64,000 nucleotides of DNA from Conoideocrella luteorostrata (GCA_032433595.1 JASWJB010000172.1:1-64000), one strand, 5' to 3'; counted from the first letter of the stretch, positions 11,960-23,879 are shown. The notes: generated from the letters alone by a model not told the origin. Numbers and translations: made by a program.

Positions 11960-12954
11960 CCTAATGCTAATACTTTGGTCGCTATTTTGTTTGCCTTTAT
12001 ATTAGACTTTTCTTAGTGAGCAAGCTTAACCGCTTGCATTAAATAAGTTTCTGCCAGTGCAAGGCGCAGGCGAAGCAGGTTTCGACTGTTTCGAGGCAGG
12101 TCTGCATCTTGAATAGCCTAAATCTTATCCTGCAAGGTATTTGCTGCATATTTAAAGTCTCCTATCTCACATGACACAGAACTAAGACGTGTTGCTACCT
12201 TAGGTGGCGCAGGTGCTTGTGCTGCAACCTTATAGCGAATGCCGTTAGCAGTCCAAAACAAAGGCGCCGGTTCTTGATGCATTAATCGTTGAAAGCCATT
12301 AAATGATTCCATAAAATTACCCTGATACTAAGCCACCTTGGCCTGTAGGTAATAAATCTCGTTTATTTGAATCCTTTCGAACCAAGATGCATAACTAGAT
12401 CGCTAAAATTGAAAAGTAGACAGCACTTTTTGAGCTTCTTGTAATTCCTTAGCATTAATTAATGCATAAGCCTGGAATGCAAGCATTTCGCCATAGTGAG
12501 CATTGGTATGTTTGCTATCCCGCACATAGCTTAAACGAAGAGCTCGAATTCCCTCTAGTTATTCTGTTGTGCTCGAATTTTAACTTATGCGCGCTAGTGC
12601 TAGTCTTCTTAGTCTAATACATGCTTATATCTAATAATCTGCGGCAGAAAGAAAGTTAGCTATTCTTAAAACATATTCCTTCTATTTTACGTCCAAAAAG
12701 TGCGAGCTTAAAATACACGCTTCATAGATTTAACGAAGCTATTTAGTGGTAAAATCACTAGGTAATAACATGTTGTTAAGATACGTTAGGGCATAACACA
12801 GTGGTGAAAGTGCAATGTTCGCAATTAAGGCGTAGTCCACTAGCACCAATTGACGGTGCACGGGAAATACATATGCTGCAGCTATTATCGCTAATTGTTT
12901 CGAATAACGCCGATCAATGATGCGTGCTTCTACTTTGGTTTTTGCATTAGGCAT
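11960..12954 (-). pseudogene. Helical-repeat (TPR-like) protein remnant
   Basis: A continuous minus-strand frame from 12954 to about 11960 is interrupted by about ten TAA/TAG stops but keeps an all-helical, Ala/Leu/Tyr-rich composition. Phrases such as AHYGEMLAFQAYALINAKEL (about 12510-12450) and LRLRLALAETYLMQAVKLAH (about 12080-12020) have the small-large residue spacing of tetratricopeptide-type helices. A longer ATG-started open block is at 12954-12739, another at 12312-12118. It converges on the folylpolyglutamate synthase relic. The fold is inferred from composition only, and no partner or function can be named. Confidence 0.45.
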
Positions 12955-13209
12955 TACCAGAAGGCATATATCTTTGAGTTTTTTAACTAGCCCTAGACTT
13001 CTTAATCTAGTAGTTATTGTTGTGAGCTGCTCTTTGTTGAACCTAATTTAAAGAGTTATACTATTAACACCGCCTTTATTATTCTAACTTAATTTCGGCG
13101 TGAATAGTTAGGGTAAAAACGTCTCGCTAACTCTTCCTCCAAGACTAATCAGGAGATCTAAAAAATTAATAGTGAGCTTGTCTAAGCCGCAAGGCCCCTT
13201 CTAGCCCTT
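12955..13209. other. AT-rich spacer
   Basis: Stop-rich spacer between two minus-strand relics; nothing recognised. Confidence 0.35.
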
Positions 13210-13435
13210 AGCATCTTGAAGAAGTTTCCTGGTCGCTTTTTTTAGGGTTTTCATCAATTTTACTATAGTAGGTGTTTTCGCTGAAGTGCAGCGTGCGATG
13301 TGATTGTTGAAGTCCTTAACTAAGTTGAACAGCTTGCCACAACCACATGTGGCGTCGAGCAGGACGTCTATTCGAGCAATTAGTAGTGCAATATACTACA
13401 TTCTAGGGAGCACATACGCCGTTCATAATAACGTT
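13210..13435 (-). pseudogene. Fragment of an uncharacterised basic helical protein
   Basis: A minus-strand frame reads ARIDVLLDATCGCGKLFNLV (about 13378-13319) and then a Lys/Leu-rich helix (TIVKLMKTLKKATRKLL) before a TAG near 13205 where Gln or Trp would fit. The clean, charge-patterned sequence stands out from its surroundings. I do not recognise the family. It lies just upstream, on the same strand, of the TPR-like relic and may belong to the same original gene. Confidence 0.35.
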
Positions 13436-13581
13436 GCAGAGATGAGCGTATGCTAAAACACTCCCCGCAGTCTGGATAATTATGCGGGCTCATTTTAGAG
13501 AAGCAGGTTTTTGCAGTCTACAAAATAAAAATCGCAGCCTGTAAAAATAAAGCGGGGAAGGCTGTTAAAAGGAATGTGAAG

Positions 13582-13621
13582 GGCATGTGACCAGGCCACA
13601 GGCATGTGACCAGGCCACATT
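13582..13621. repeat. Short direct repeat, 18-bp unit twice
   Basis: GGCATGTGACCAGGCCAC occurs twice, 20 bp apart (starts about 13582 and 13602), within a GC-richer patch of the AT-rich block. No function is evident. Confidence 0.6.
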
Positions 13622-14250
13622 AGTAATCCAGCCCTGCAAAAAAAAACGAACCACAAAATTTGCAGGCTGCTAAAAAATTGCATGCAGTGTAACATAGCTA
13701 TCACTGCAGCAACCCAGGCGGAGAGGAGGCGCCGGGCTTCAAACAAGAGTTAGTGTGGATAATATCCATTAGCTGTATGTCCTTGAGCTAATTGCTTTCT
13801 TTGCAAAGGTGACGATTATGTGATTGCAGCTGCAGCTAGGAGATCTTAGCTTATCATCTACTCTAGCGCCTTTAAATGCTTAGTCATATGACCATACAAC
13901 GGCATGTAAGATTATCGTTTACAGATAGATATGCGTAATCTTACGCATAGAGCATTAATGCTGCTGCAGATTACATTAAGCCCACGGTTTTTGTACGAGA
14001 CAAGGGATTTTATTTACTAGCTGCCGATATAACTGTTCTTAATACCTTGCGTCTAGGGTTACGAATAGTATAGGGCGATTATTTGCCTTACTTAGTTATT
14101 TTATAGACTAGTGCCTAAGAGGCCATTATTGTCAAAATTTGTAATATAAAATGGAACACTAGCCTACTGCTCCTGCTCATAAAGAATTACTATACGATAA
14201 CTTTCACTAGTACTATTAATAATTAAAGGTATATTGTATTCGAAAAACTA
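13622..14250. other. AT-rich sequence with one perfect inverted repeat
   Basis: No gene is visible. At about 13929-13949 the sequence TATGCGTAA-TC-TTACGCATA forms a perfect 9-bp inverted repeat with a 2-bp centre. Confidence 0.45.
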
Positions 14251-14251
14251 A

Positions 14252-14608
14252 GTGGTTTATATCCTGACTTTGAACATAGTACCACCTCCGATTGATTACT
14301 ATAAACCGTCTATATATAAGAATAAGATAATTAGTTCTGGCTGGTTAGGGTCTTGCAGCACCTGCGGACACTTTAACGAAGTCCACCGCAGTGAGCCATG
14401 TGTAGCACAAAGGTGCTATAAAAAGATCAAAGTTTGTGGCAATATAATTCATACCCTTGTATATATGGATGGTACTGTTGAAGAAAATTGGTCTAGGTGG
14501 GTAGTTTGCTGGCCGTGCCCTGACCATGGGAGGGAGAGCAAGGACGTTGACTATAGTGGCTGTCCTGTTGTGGCTAAAGATGGTGACGGGAATCTCGTCA
14601 TTATATAG
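14252..14608 (+). CDS. Small cysteine-rich ORF spared from stops
   Basis: The frame is open from about 14252 to a TAG at 14606-14608, 118 codons, in a block where most coding relics carry a stop every 20-60 codons. It starts with GTG in the opened frame, so the true start is unclear. A TATATATAAG...TTAG stretch at 14310-14335 could instead be the end of an intron leading into the Cys-rich part. That part has CSTCGHFNE, CVAQRC, VVCWPCPDHG and a final Cys, nine cysteines in about 75 residues, compatible with zinc binding or disulfides. Four intact TGG codons and one intact CAA codon would be prime RIP targets. Either the ORF is younger than its surroundings or selection has kept it. The family is not recognised. 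Confidence 0.35.
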   Translation: MVYILTLNIVPPPIDYYKPSIYKNKIISSGWLGSCSTCGHFNEVHRSEPCVAQRCYKKIKVCGNIIHTLVYMDGTVEENWSRWVVCWPCPDHGRESKDVDYSGCPVVAKDGDGNLVII

Positions 14609-15205
14609 TACGGCGCTGATTAATGAGCAGGCCCTCTATAAGTATTAGTGATTAAAAGCAGGAATTCTAACGCAAGATAAAGGATAGAATCTATATTTAT
14701 TGACGTAGAACAATGAATTACTAGTCAAGAGAGAGTTTTATACTTAATAATGCGATATATCCTTAATTTACGGGGAATTATTTTATTCACAAGCAATACA
14801 TTAAAAAATAAGGGTGATTAGCGCTAGTCCGGTTTACTAAGTACACATATATTACCAAGCCTGTTTTCCCTTTTTTTCCCGCTAGCTAAGCATCGCAGAA
14901 GGTTTTAAAGTAAATGTCTAATTTGATTTAAGGCGGCAGAAAATGCGGTAGATTTTATTGCAGGAGGATTAGTTTGGCCGATTTGTGGAAAGTTAATAGC
15001 TGGTTATCTACCTGGTTATCGCTTTTGTGCGAGTGATTAGACAGCAACACAACTTTAGTGGACCCCGAGAGGCTGCTGCCTAATGGGTTAAGCGGAGGGG
15101 AAGGATAAATTAGTTAGCGCAACTAAATGTTTAGCAATAAGTCATCTCCCACCTCATTGAAATAATTTTTTGTTAAGCTTTCTTCGCAATATTGGTCACC
15201 TTGGC
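14609..15205. other. AT-rich sequence, no gene seen
   Basis: Stop-rich AT-rich spacer. A small GC-richer patch at 15050-15110 shows no coding pattern. Confidence 0.4.
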
Positions 15206-16980
15206 TCCCTGCACCTGTGAAGATGCAAGATATCCTTTGACTAGATGATAAAACATACAAGGGCTATTATAAAGCAGGGTATTGTTTGTGGCGTGAACTT
15301 TACTCTATTGCTATCACATCGCCGTTGGATGCAAGAAGTTTGGATATTAAGAATGCGTTTCCTCACTATCCATATTTTCCACCACATTTAGACCTTAACC
15401 GCAATTCCTCTGCTATATTATATGCAACCGGAATGTCTACTTGGGAAACAGGTAAAGGCAGCTGCGACCTTGCCCCCTTACAAATGAGGCTTGCTTTTGG
15501 AGTCACGATCACATGCCCAACCGCCATTTCCCTACAATCGCATGACTTAGTAAGCAACCAGAATTTGCTCTATAAAGAACCTAACCACATCTTAATTCTT
15601 ACTCTCGCTTAGGCCTATGTACTATTTGCGCGATGGTCAGAGATCATACCCGGGGTATTGGCCATGGAATACACAGAAAACCAGGCTATTTCCAAGCCTC
15701 GCGACAACGTCACCAATGACTACGACGAGCTAATCATAGACATTGGTGATGTTACAGATGATTTAGCGCGGTGGTGGGAAGCTATTCTAGCTCCAGAAGT
15801 GGGCTAGAATGCCCGCATTTATCACAACAGCAGGTCCTTGAAGTCGCCATGGTCTGTAAAACTAGCGTCTGACAGGACCTTAGTTCTTTGTTATAGCGCA
15901 GTTCCCTCGCGTTCAAAGTCATACGCTCCAGCGTCTTTTTCGACTGTAGTGCGCTACGTTCTTTAGTACGCAAAGTACCACGGAGTTTAAGACTAGTGTC
16001 ACGCGGCTTTTGCCGCAACGCTACTTTTACTAACACGCCACTATATTTTAAAATAAGTCCGCTTACCCCTTGTGCAAGCCTCTTATTTGTAGCGACTAAA
16101 GCATCCCACTAAATAGCATGCTCTGCCGTGGGGAAACAATAAACTTTAACTGGATAGGTTAATTACCCTTAGCTGCAATACTACAGGAATAATCTCGCTT
16201 TTAAGCAGTAGTTTTATAGAACTAGACCTCCTATGCAATGTTTGTGGCGCTTGGATTCAGGGCGTATTTATAGTTCTAGACACAGAAATTGCCTAAGAGC
16301 CGCTTATTCTAGCGCAAATACTCATGCGTTGTTCTCCTAACCTGGATTTTCTATGGTTAGGAGGTATAGTTATAGGTATCTAACATTACATCATGAAGTG
16401 GGCGCGCCCTGTTGCATTTTAAATTAATCTTAATTCAGCTGCTTGGACAAATAGTTATGTTTTATTTATCCAGAAGCTAGTGTTAGACATTGCTTTAAAT
16501 GCGGCGACCTTGCTGCGGTCAGACAAGGCGCGACTAATGTACCTATCGCAGGCTAACTATTATAGCAATCCCCCTCTTGTTCCGTTCTCGCCGTTTGGCT
16601 CTATTTCCATCAAGGACTATACTCTAGAAGTACAGATGCATGTTTTTTGTCGCGCCAGTTATGGCTTGAGTTACGCAGGCTGGGCATAGAACTACAGAGA
16701 AAACACTAGAATTATCCAAAACTTAACCAAAAACTCCTTTATACCCTACTCTAAGACAAACAATATTTCTGCCGATAGTATTATTATTAACTACGATAAA
16801 CTTGACCATGGCAGGGATTGTTCAGAGGCTATGACGCGAAATATGTTTAAGTGGCTTTGTGAAGCGGATGGATTTCCCACTGCCGAACGGGCTATTCGAG
16901 AGCATGAATAGATCAGCGAGGGGTGGAGCTTAGATAAAGAAAGTATTGCGCCGGAAGGTGAGGGAAAATCAACTACAGAC
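15206..16980 (+). pseudogene. Large uncharacterised fungal protein, RIP-degraded
   Basis: The plus strand carries a long relic. The best block is 15286-15612, which stays open for 108 codons and includes LDIKNAFPHYPYFPPHLDLN and MSTWETGKGSCDLAPLQMR. After a TAG the same style continues with ARWSEIIPGVLAMEYTENQA (about 15625-15685) and a frame change. Later blocks appear at 16480-16689 (LRSDKARLMYLSQANYYS) and 16700-16980 (NYDKLDHGRDCSEAMTRNMF). From memory this matches an uncharacterised protein common in Fusarium genomes. It would be well over 500 residues when intact. No catalytic motif is visible, so the function is unknown. Confidence 0.55.
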
Positions 16981-18271
16981 TAACGTCGCATTGGTCTATG
17001 GTTATGTCGGGAAATAACAGTGCGATATAATATAATTTGAACCCTAAGGTCGGGTGGTTAATACAGATTTGTGCGTTTTAAGCCGCTGTTCAGTGATATT
17101 AACTATACCATAACTACATACCGAAAGGGTTCCATTGATAGCTTGTCTAACATTTAAAGAATATCATTGTGCAGGAAAAGCTATAATAATAATTACGAGA
17201 TACTGGCTCTTATGGTGCTAGATGACTAAATCATACGGTTGAAATTGATTAGTGAGGACTAGAATTTTAGTATTTAATTTAGGTGCTACAAAATTTGCAG
17301 AAATGTGTCAATAAGTGCCAAGAATTTGGGTCCTGTTCTAATGTCGATTCTCACTAAGTAAATGCTGCCTGAGTTCATTGTTAATAATTTGGATAAGAGC
17401 TTTACCATCCTAAGTTCCCCGTTGTATCTGCTTGTACACTATCTCCGTTAACTTGCGGCATACTTCCGCGAGTCTAAATAGAATGCTGTGCTTGGCCTCA
17501 GCGGCGAACACTTTAAGTGTAGAGTTACTCATGTTCTTAAAATTTTTCCTATTTATTTGTGAGCTATTAAGCAGACTAGTTAATTTCTATGGCGCACTCA
17601 CACGAAGGTCTCTGTTGTATTCGTAAAAACGGACAGAAGAAGAGGGGTTAGACCGGCATAGTTAATCCAACGAAGGCCAATTTGCTTAATTTTCTAGATT
17701 TAGCTTCTTGTTATTGTTTTGTTTCGCGTCTTATCGAGAAACCTAATATATATGTTAATAGCCTCGGTTTTATTGCCCTGTCCTTGTTTTACCACCTTTG
17801 ATCTACTTAATCTCTCTTGCTAAATAATTCGTTTTAGGTTTCTAAGAAAATAGATAAATTACATAAAGCTAAATCGTGGGGATAATTTATTGTTTTCCCC
17901 TGAAATAACTTGATCTAATGCTATAACGGCAGTCTCTATGTTAAGGTCTGTAATTAGCACTACTGTGGGGAGAGATGTGGCTTGGACTAAGGAGGCCCAT
18001 TTAGTTAATGTGAATGTCCACGTTTGTAGGAAATAATTAATGGCGTTGTTATGGATAAACTTATGGCGCAGAGAAATTTATCGCGGCAATTTTTTGCTGT
18101 TATTTGGTTGTTTCTGAATACATTAGCGACTAATGCTGCGTGTCCTAGATAAGACGTGAGAGTGCACGGGGATATGTAGCGGCGGCGAAACTATCGCTAC
18201 TATCTCACTGTTCGTGAGTTTGTCTAAGATAATGTATTAATATTATTAGTTCATAATGCTTTAGGGATACC
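16981..18271. other. AT-rich sequence, no gene assigned
   Basis: Short open stretches exist, for example 17432-17626 on plus with a hydrophobic segment (LMFLKFFLFICELL). They are too short and unrecognised to call. Confidence 0.35.
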
Positions 18272-18520
18272 TTAAGTTAATGAATGAAAGTTTACGGTGC
18301 ACATGCCTGCTTTAGTATTGGACATGATTATATCACCATTGTGGTCTAGTTGTAGCTGTGGGTCAATGCTGCACATGTCTGCTTTAGTATTTAACATAAC
18401 TACATCACCTTCGTAGTCTCTTTGTAGCATTCTGCATAGTTCTCGTTTCGCCGGCTCTGTAATTTCAGGAACATTGTTATTGCGACCAAGGGTTGAATAC
18501 AAGGGCTAGCCCTGGTTTCC
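18272..18520 (-). pseudogene. Remnant with a 24-residue tandem repeat
   Basis: The minus-strand frame 18502-18272 encodes two adjacent copies of a 24-residue unit, GDVVMLNTKADMCSID... and GDIIMSNTKAGMCTVN.... In DNA the repeat has a 72-bp period, with GCACATGCCTGC at 18299 and GCACATGTCTGC at 18371. The frame runs out into stops on both sides. The repeat recalls the variable repeat zones of fungal surface or disordered proteins, but no family can be assigned. Confidence 0.45.
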
Positions 18521-19053
18521 TAAACTAGGATTTTTGTTTACAGGTGAATAACCGCTGTCGTATAAAGACAGCTTAGACATAGCTCTCGTTAAATGATCTA
18601 TATCTAAAGACATCATGTTTGCGCTGGAAATTATAAGCTTAGCTCTGTTAGATATATACATGTAGTTCTATTAGAGACAAGGCGTTTATATAAATATATA
18701 TGTATATATGTATATTCTTGTATTTAAGTAGATGCAGGGAAATATATTTACTTTTAATTACTTTCTTTTATTGGTGATAGGAGAGCAGGATGGCATTTTT
18801 TATTTTCATTGTCTGTGGTGAATTTTAAGACTAATAAAAATTAATGTATACACTTAAGCACACTAAAGGATAAGTGGGGGTGGTTAGCGGCTGCGTCTAA
18901 GTTATGTGTAAACTAGCTACTCTATGCTTAACTTTAATCTGGTCTAATTGGGTTAATTTAAAATGCACTTAAAAATGGCGACAATGTTGTAAAACCGGTA
19001 CATATAAGTTCCGTGGCAAAGGTATTCTGGCGGTTTGTAATGCTTTCTCACCA
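18521..19053. other. AT-rich sequence with TATA microsatellite
   Basis: No gene. At about 18690-18715 alternating AT/GT dinucleotides (TATATGTATATATGTATA) form a short microsatellite. Confidence 0.5.
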
Positions 19054-19701
19054 ATGCTGAGGTTTACAAGCTTTTTGAGTGCCACAATGATCCGCCGTCT
19101 TCGAACGTATATCGCAGCGCAGATTGACAGAAATCCAGTCAAGAAGCATTATGATGATCAGTTTTCACCGTATCAAAGGATATTATATGAGGCGGATCGA
19201 GAGATATCTGTGATTTATTTTGTTCTTACTGGCACTTTCTCGTGGCTTTTGCTAGCTGGGTTCCTAGTTTCGCTAACTACATACGCATCCATGCGTGACC
19301 TTTAAGCGCCCAATAGTACTAGAGATGTTGGGAAAACCATCTTTAATACGGTGCGCAATATTCCCTTAGGGATTTTTGCTTGCGTGATATGCATCATTGC
19401 GGCAATTGGCCTGTTCTTGCTGTGGTGGATCTGGCGTCATAACTATGTGTGGGTTTGTCGCTGTCTGGTTATGTTCGTCCGCCTTTCGCGTCCTTTATGT
19501 ATAGTTTGCTAACATATATATAGTCTAACTATACTTCACTCTGCGACCAGCATTATAACAACATTGCTAAATGTCTATGGCATATAGAATAGAAAGTGGT
19601 CGATCTCCGCTATTGTTAGTAGCGCAATAATTTTAGGGTGGTTAGTATTTTCTGTCTTTGTGTATATTATGTATAGGTCTTTATTGCGAATAATGCAATA
19701 A
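19054..19701 (+). pseudogene. Multi-pass membrane protein remnant
   Basis: One plus-strand frame runs 216 codons from ATG 19054 to the TAA at 19699, broken by three internal stops (TAA at 19303-19305, TAA near 19510, TAG near 19588). A soluble basic N-terminus (MIRRLRTYIAAQIDRNP) is followed by four hydrophobic segments: around residues 52-76, 100-125, 160-175 and 185-210. In the third a stop sits inside a predicted membrane helix. This layout of a short cytosolic head and four helices is common among small uncharacterised membrane proteins of filamentous fungi. No transport or enzymatic motif can be seen. Confidence 0.55.
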
Positions 19702-21900
19702 TACGCATTGGGATTGTAAAAGGAGAAAAGAGTGTAGAGTATTTATCTAAGTTTGCGTGGGTTTAATACAAAATTGATATGCATTTAACAAACTATTACG
19801 GACCGCCTGACCGTGACGCCACGAAGCAAAAGGATAGGCTAATAATCGCATTGCAGTAATTACTAGGGGCGGTTAACAACCACTGTATGGGATCCATCGT
19901 GCGTGACCGTAAAACAAACATGTATAGATTTAGATCGAGTAATCCAAGCAGTGCGTGATCGCAAAAGCCGATTTAGACAATGCATTCTAGCCAAAGTTAT
20001 CAGAAGCTGAGGCTACGGGCTATAGCTTCCACTAGAGTTCAGCACATGCCTGGAGCCTTAACAAAGCCACCACCGGAACTAGCTAGTCCCTGGGCGTGCT
20101 TACGCTGACCGCTTAATCTACTACACGAAAAGTAATAAAAAAAAACGCAAACACTCCTAGTAGATAGCTATTCATTAAAAGAGCTTTTTGAGCCTGGTTT
20201 TTAGCCAGGAAAGGATTTTCTAGACACCCACACACATAGGCATAGGATGCACTGAGCCACGGTAAAGCAGGGCCCCACTGACTAGTCGAAACGCTAAGCC
20301 ACTCTTAAGAGACTACTAAGGACATTGTATTTTGTCCCCTTTAAGAAGCTATAGTGAGCCATGGACTAACGAGACAATCTAGCAACTTTAATCATTTGAT
20401 TGCGCAATTTTCTGCATATGTTACTATAACTATTCCTTTATACTTGCTAGATTTATATCTTGTCTATTAATAAAGTTTATATCATGTGCATGGATTCTGG
20501 GTTGTAATTTAATATCTATATAGCTAGTGTAAATCTCCGACTGTCTATCCAGCGATGTATTGCTTGGGGCACTTGGCTAATCCTAAACCCAATAGATAGT
20601 ATACCAACTTGGATAAAGTATATTAGATAGAAGACAAATGTTATTTTAACACCAAAGATTAGCTCCTTAGGGATCTATTGCCACTTTGCGATACCTTATT
20701 TGCCTCGCTTTGGAGATAGAGCCGTTATTTATCTGGTAGTAATGTCCATCGTCAAAAGGTCAAATAGCAAGGAGTTAGCCGCGCTAATCACCACTAGATC
20801 CGTCCTAATTCTAGACCTTATAGATTAAACCAAGCGAGTTATCTTCACGAGCATTGAAAGTGCTATATATGTATACATGACCACTGTTATCTTTTTGTGG
20901 TGTGAGCTTAGGCAAGGTGACATGTCTATTTTCCTGATATTAAAGAGCAATAAAGTCGCCTAGATAGGCTCGGAGAGCGGGAAGCTCTATAGTGTAATTT
21001 CGCGTTGTTTGTGTAGTTTAGCAAATTTGATTAGAGAAATATCCTTTGGGTGTAATAGGCAAGAGGTGTTGCATTTGTAAGTCATTAAATGAAGGGTGGC
21101 GCCTAGAAACTGTGCCGCGAATGTAGCCTGGATTTCTAATCATAGTGCTATTATTCATAACTACTATGAGCCTCTTGACCCAAGAATGTGAGTTAGCAAA
21201 GCTAATAATGTTTAAAAGAGCTGCAATTAAAGTGAAAGTTATTTCGAAATATTTGCTGAATAGTTAGCAAGAGGGTAATAGTGCGCATAAAAGCATTTTT
21301 ATATGTTATTCCTATGCCTGCTAAAAACTAAACCTCCTTATGACTTATATGTACACAAGCCTTTAAATTTAAAATTTGACTCAAGAATTTTTATCTTATT
21401 AGCAATTAAAATTCGAAAATTGTGTATATTTAAGTGATTTTTAGAACTTAGGACTCTATAGTAAAGTGGTGGCCTTCTCGCGCTGATTTCGCTAACACAC
21501 TAATTTTTATTCACGGTGATAGTTAGCATGTAGCCTTACAGTTGCTTTTTAGCTTTAGTGCTATAAACTTTCGTTTCTAGGCTTTGCGATATTTTGTCTA
21601 GCTTTCACTTGCTCATTAAACTTTAGGATTAGACTAGTTTTCTTCTTCCTTCTAGGAGCAGTAGATTATTTTATCGCTTGCTTCTAGTTATGCAATCTTG
21701 GTTCTCTGAGACGCTGTATTGTTCGTATTTTCATACGCTATTTAGTCCCAGCTGGGCAAATGCTAAGCTGCCTCCGGTAGAGGAATTCCCTACTCCTTCA
21801 CCCCTAGTGTGTGTCTTCCCCTGCTTTGCGTTAGCTGCCTCTCCTCGTTACATTTCCCTCTAGTCTAATCACAACAGTGAATGTCCCTCGCTTAGGCCGA
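19702..21900. other. AT-rich sequence, no gene assigned
   Basis: A GC-richer part (19800-20110) contains protein-like phrases on plus without a continuous frame and could be a decayed transposon ORF; I could not identify it. The rest is stop-rich. A short open stretch at 21678-21863 has no recognisable content. Confidence 0.35.
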
Positions 21901-21902
21901 TA

Positions 21903-22165
21903 GATTCTGTCCAATTACATTAATAGATAACCTACACTTATGCTGATAGATTCTGTGTAAATTCTGGCTAATCACACTAATAGATGACCTACACTCACGT
22001 TGCTAGATTTTGTGTAAATTCTGGCTAATCACACTAATAGATAACCTACACTAACGCTAATAGATTCTGTATAAATTCTGGCTAATCACACTGGTGGATG
22101 ACCTACACTCACGCTAATAGATTCTGTATAAATTCTGTCTAATCACACTAATGGATGTTTGCTTG
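21903..22165. repeat. 57-bp tandem repeat, about 4.5 units
   Basis: Units start with GATTCTGT(G/A)TAAATTCTGG at 21949, 22006, 22063 and 22120, each exactly 57 bp apart. A shorter, partly deleted first unit is at 21903. Each unit carries CTAATCACACTAATAGATGA and CCTACACTCACG-like parts. No open frame crosses it. Differences between units are mostly transitions. Confidence 0.85.
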
Positions 22166-22439
22166 TCACACTAAGGTTAATGGATGCTAAACATGGAAAA
22201 GGCTGCTGTGGAAGGGCTCACACCTATGAAGTCTATCAAGGCATACATCGTTAGGTGTATTCCTCGCAAGGTTAACCATGTTCATCACATGCACGTTAGC
22301 ATCTATAGCATGGAGTTACTGTTAGAGGGCATCTTCTTAAAAAAAATGAAAAACATTAACGCTTCGCCCAATGTCCACTGATGCATCCATTAGTGGAAAG
22401 AGGGGGCTATACTTCAGGCTAGGAGAGTAGGGAACAGGT

Positions 22440-22800
22440 GGGCTAAGCGCTATAGCAAACAGGAAAGGCAGCAGCGAAAGGTAACAAGGAGAGGTAGCAG
22501 CCAAAAGTAGCAGCGAAAGGCAGCAGTGAAAGGCAGCAGCGAAAGGAAGCAGCCAAAGGTAGCAGCGAAAGGTAGCAGCGAAAGGTAGCAGCGAAAGGTA
22601 GTAGCGAAAGGTAGCAGCGAAAGGAAGCAGGGAAAGGCAGCAGGGAAAGGCAGCAGGGAAAGGCAGCAGGGAAAGGCAGCAGGGAAAGGCAGCAGGGAAA
22701 GGCAGCAGGGAAAGGCAGCAGGGAAAGGCAGCAGCAGCAGCGAAAGGTAGCAGCGAAAGGTAGCAGGGAAAGGTAGCAGCGAAAGGAAGCAGCGAAAGAC
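22440..22800. repeat. 13-bp minisatellite (AAAGGCAGCAGGG)
   Basis: From about 22440 to 22800 the plus strand consists of units of about 13 bp, best preserved at 22620-22740 as GCAGGGAAAGGCA repeated without interruption. Flanking units vary (AAAGGTAGCAGCG and AAAGGAAGCAGCG). The minus strand of this array is open from 22855 to 22337 and would encode a Leu/Pro/Phe/Ala/Cys-rich repeat. A 13-bp period moves through all frames, so this open frame follows from the repeat and is not a gene. Confidence 0.85.
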
Positions 22801-22974
22801 CGGCCGCTAAGGTCGGTATCGAGAGCTGCGCTAAGCGCAAGTGAGGGGCATCCATCGACGTGATTGGTTCATCAACATGAGTAGGGCGCTAGCAAGATTG
22901 GAAGCATCCGTCACCGTGATTTGAAGGAGATTACTAGGTGCAGTGTTTTCACTGTGCTAGCTTATCCGCAAGAG

Positions 22975-23230
22975 TTGAGCCTCTGAAGTCCGCAGTGAAG
23001 TCCTCCCACAGCAAGGTCTTGCCGCAGTGAGGTCTACCAGCAGAGAAGCCCCATCCGTAAGCCCCATCCGCACACAGGCCCGTCCGCAGAGAGGCCTTTC
23101 CACAGTGCAGCCTATCCGTAGAGTAACCCATTTGCTAACCATTTGCAGAGCAGCTTATCCACAGAGCAGCCTGTCCATAGAGCAACCCAGTCCGTCACAG
23201 AACAGCCAGAGCAGCCTATCCGCCAAGAAG
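22975..23230. repeat. Degenerate GCAG/CCATCC repeat array
   Basis: Next to the minisatellite is a second array of short, irregular units around CCGCAGNGAGGCC and CAGAGCAGCCTATCC. It is GC-richer than the sequence on either side. Open frames on both strands over it (for example 22957-23239) are by-products of the repeat. Confidence 0.65.
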
Positions 23231-23879
23231 TCTAAATAGTGATAACCAAAAAAAGCTCTATATATAAGCGTTCTTTGTTAATAGTCCTGGATATAACAGA
23301 ATCCAGCTTATTAATCATTATAATAGCTATTATTGCCGCTTCATGGAAGATGTGGAGACCAAGATGTATTATCCGTTGGCGCGTGAATCCACGTAAATAA
23401 GAGGCAGTTTGCAGCGCATTAATAAGCGTAAATAGAAGGCTTATGGCATATTTCTGCAAAAGTAACCACCACTATCTATTCAGTGGTTCTGTGTGTAAAT
23501 CTCGGTGATATAATAAACCATGAGAAGTAGACACCTTATGAGAGCCGTTAGAAGTTGTCTATTCCTGTTAGAGGGACATTTCGTTTGCTTCTTTGTGACT
23601 ATTGCCACTCAATAATAGCTATTAGTTCAGCTTTCTCCATAAGTCAGGTCAGCAAATAGTGGTTAAATTTAAAGCCTATGCATAGAAAGCAGCATTTAAT
23701 TTTCATATCGCGATTAAAATAAATCCTATCCTAATGTTAATTGATCATGCACTGCCTATAGTTATAAGTATCGCCGCCTATCCTTCCCATATGTAATATA
23801 TTAGGTAAGCGCGCAACTATAGAAGCCTAGACCACTATTTCGATGAAGAATTTAAGCCTTATGCCTACTTTAACCGGTT
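23231..23879. other. AT-rich sequence, start of a relic possible
   Basis: Mostly stop-rich. From about 23720 on plus, short phrases (HALPIVISIAAYPSHM and SLDHYFDEEFKPYAYF) look protein-like and probably belong to the relic that follows. Confidence 0.35.

Noticed and set aside
22337..22855. A 172-codon minus-strand open frame with a Leu/Pro/Ala/Phe repeat, at first sight a repeat protein
   Set aside because: It lies over a 13-bp minisatellite. A 13-bp unit free of stop-forming words stays open in several frames, so the ORF is a by-product of the repeat.
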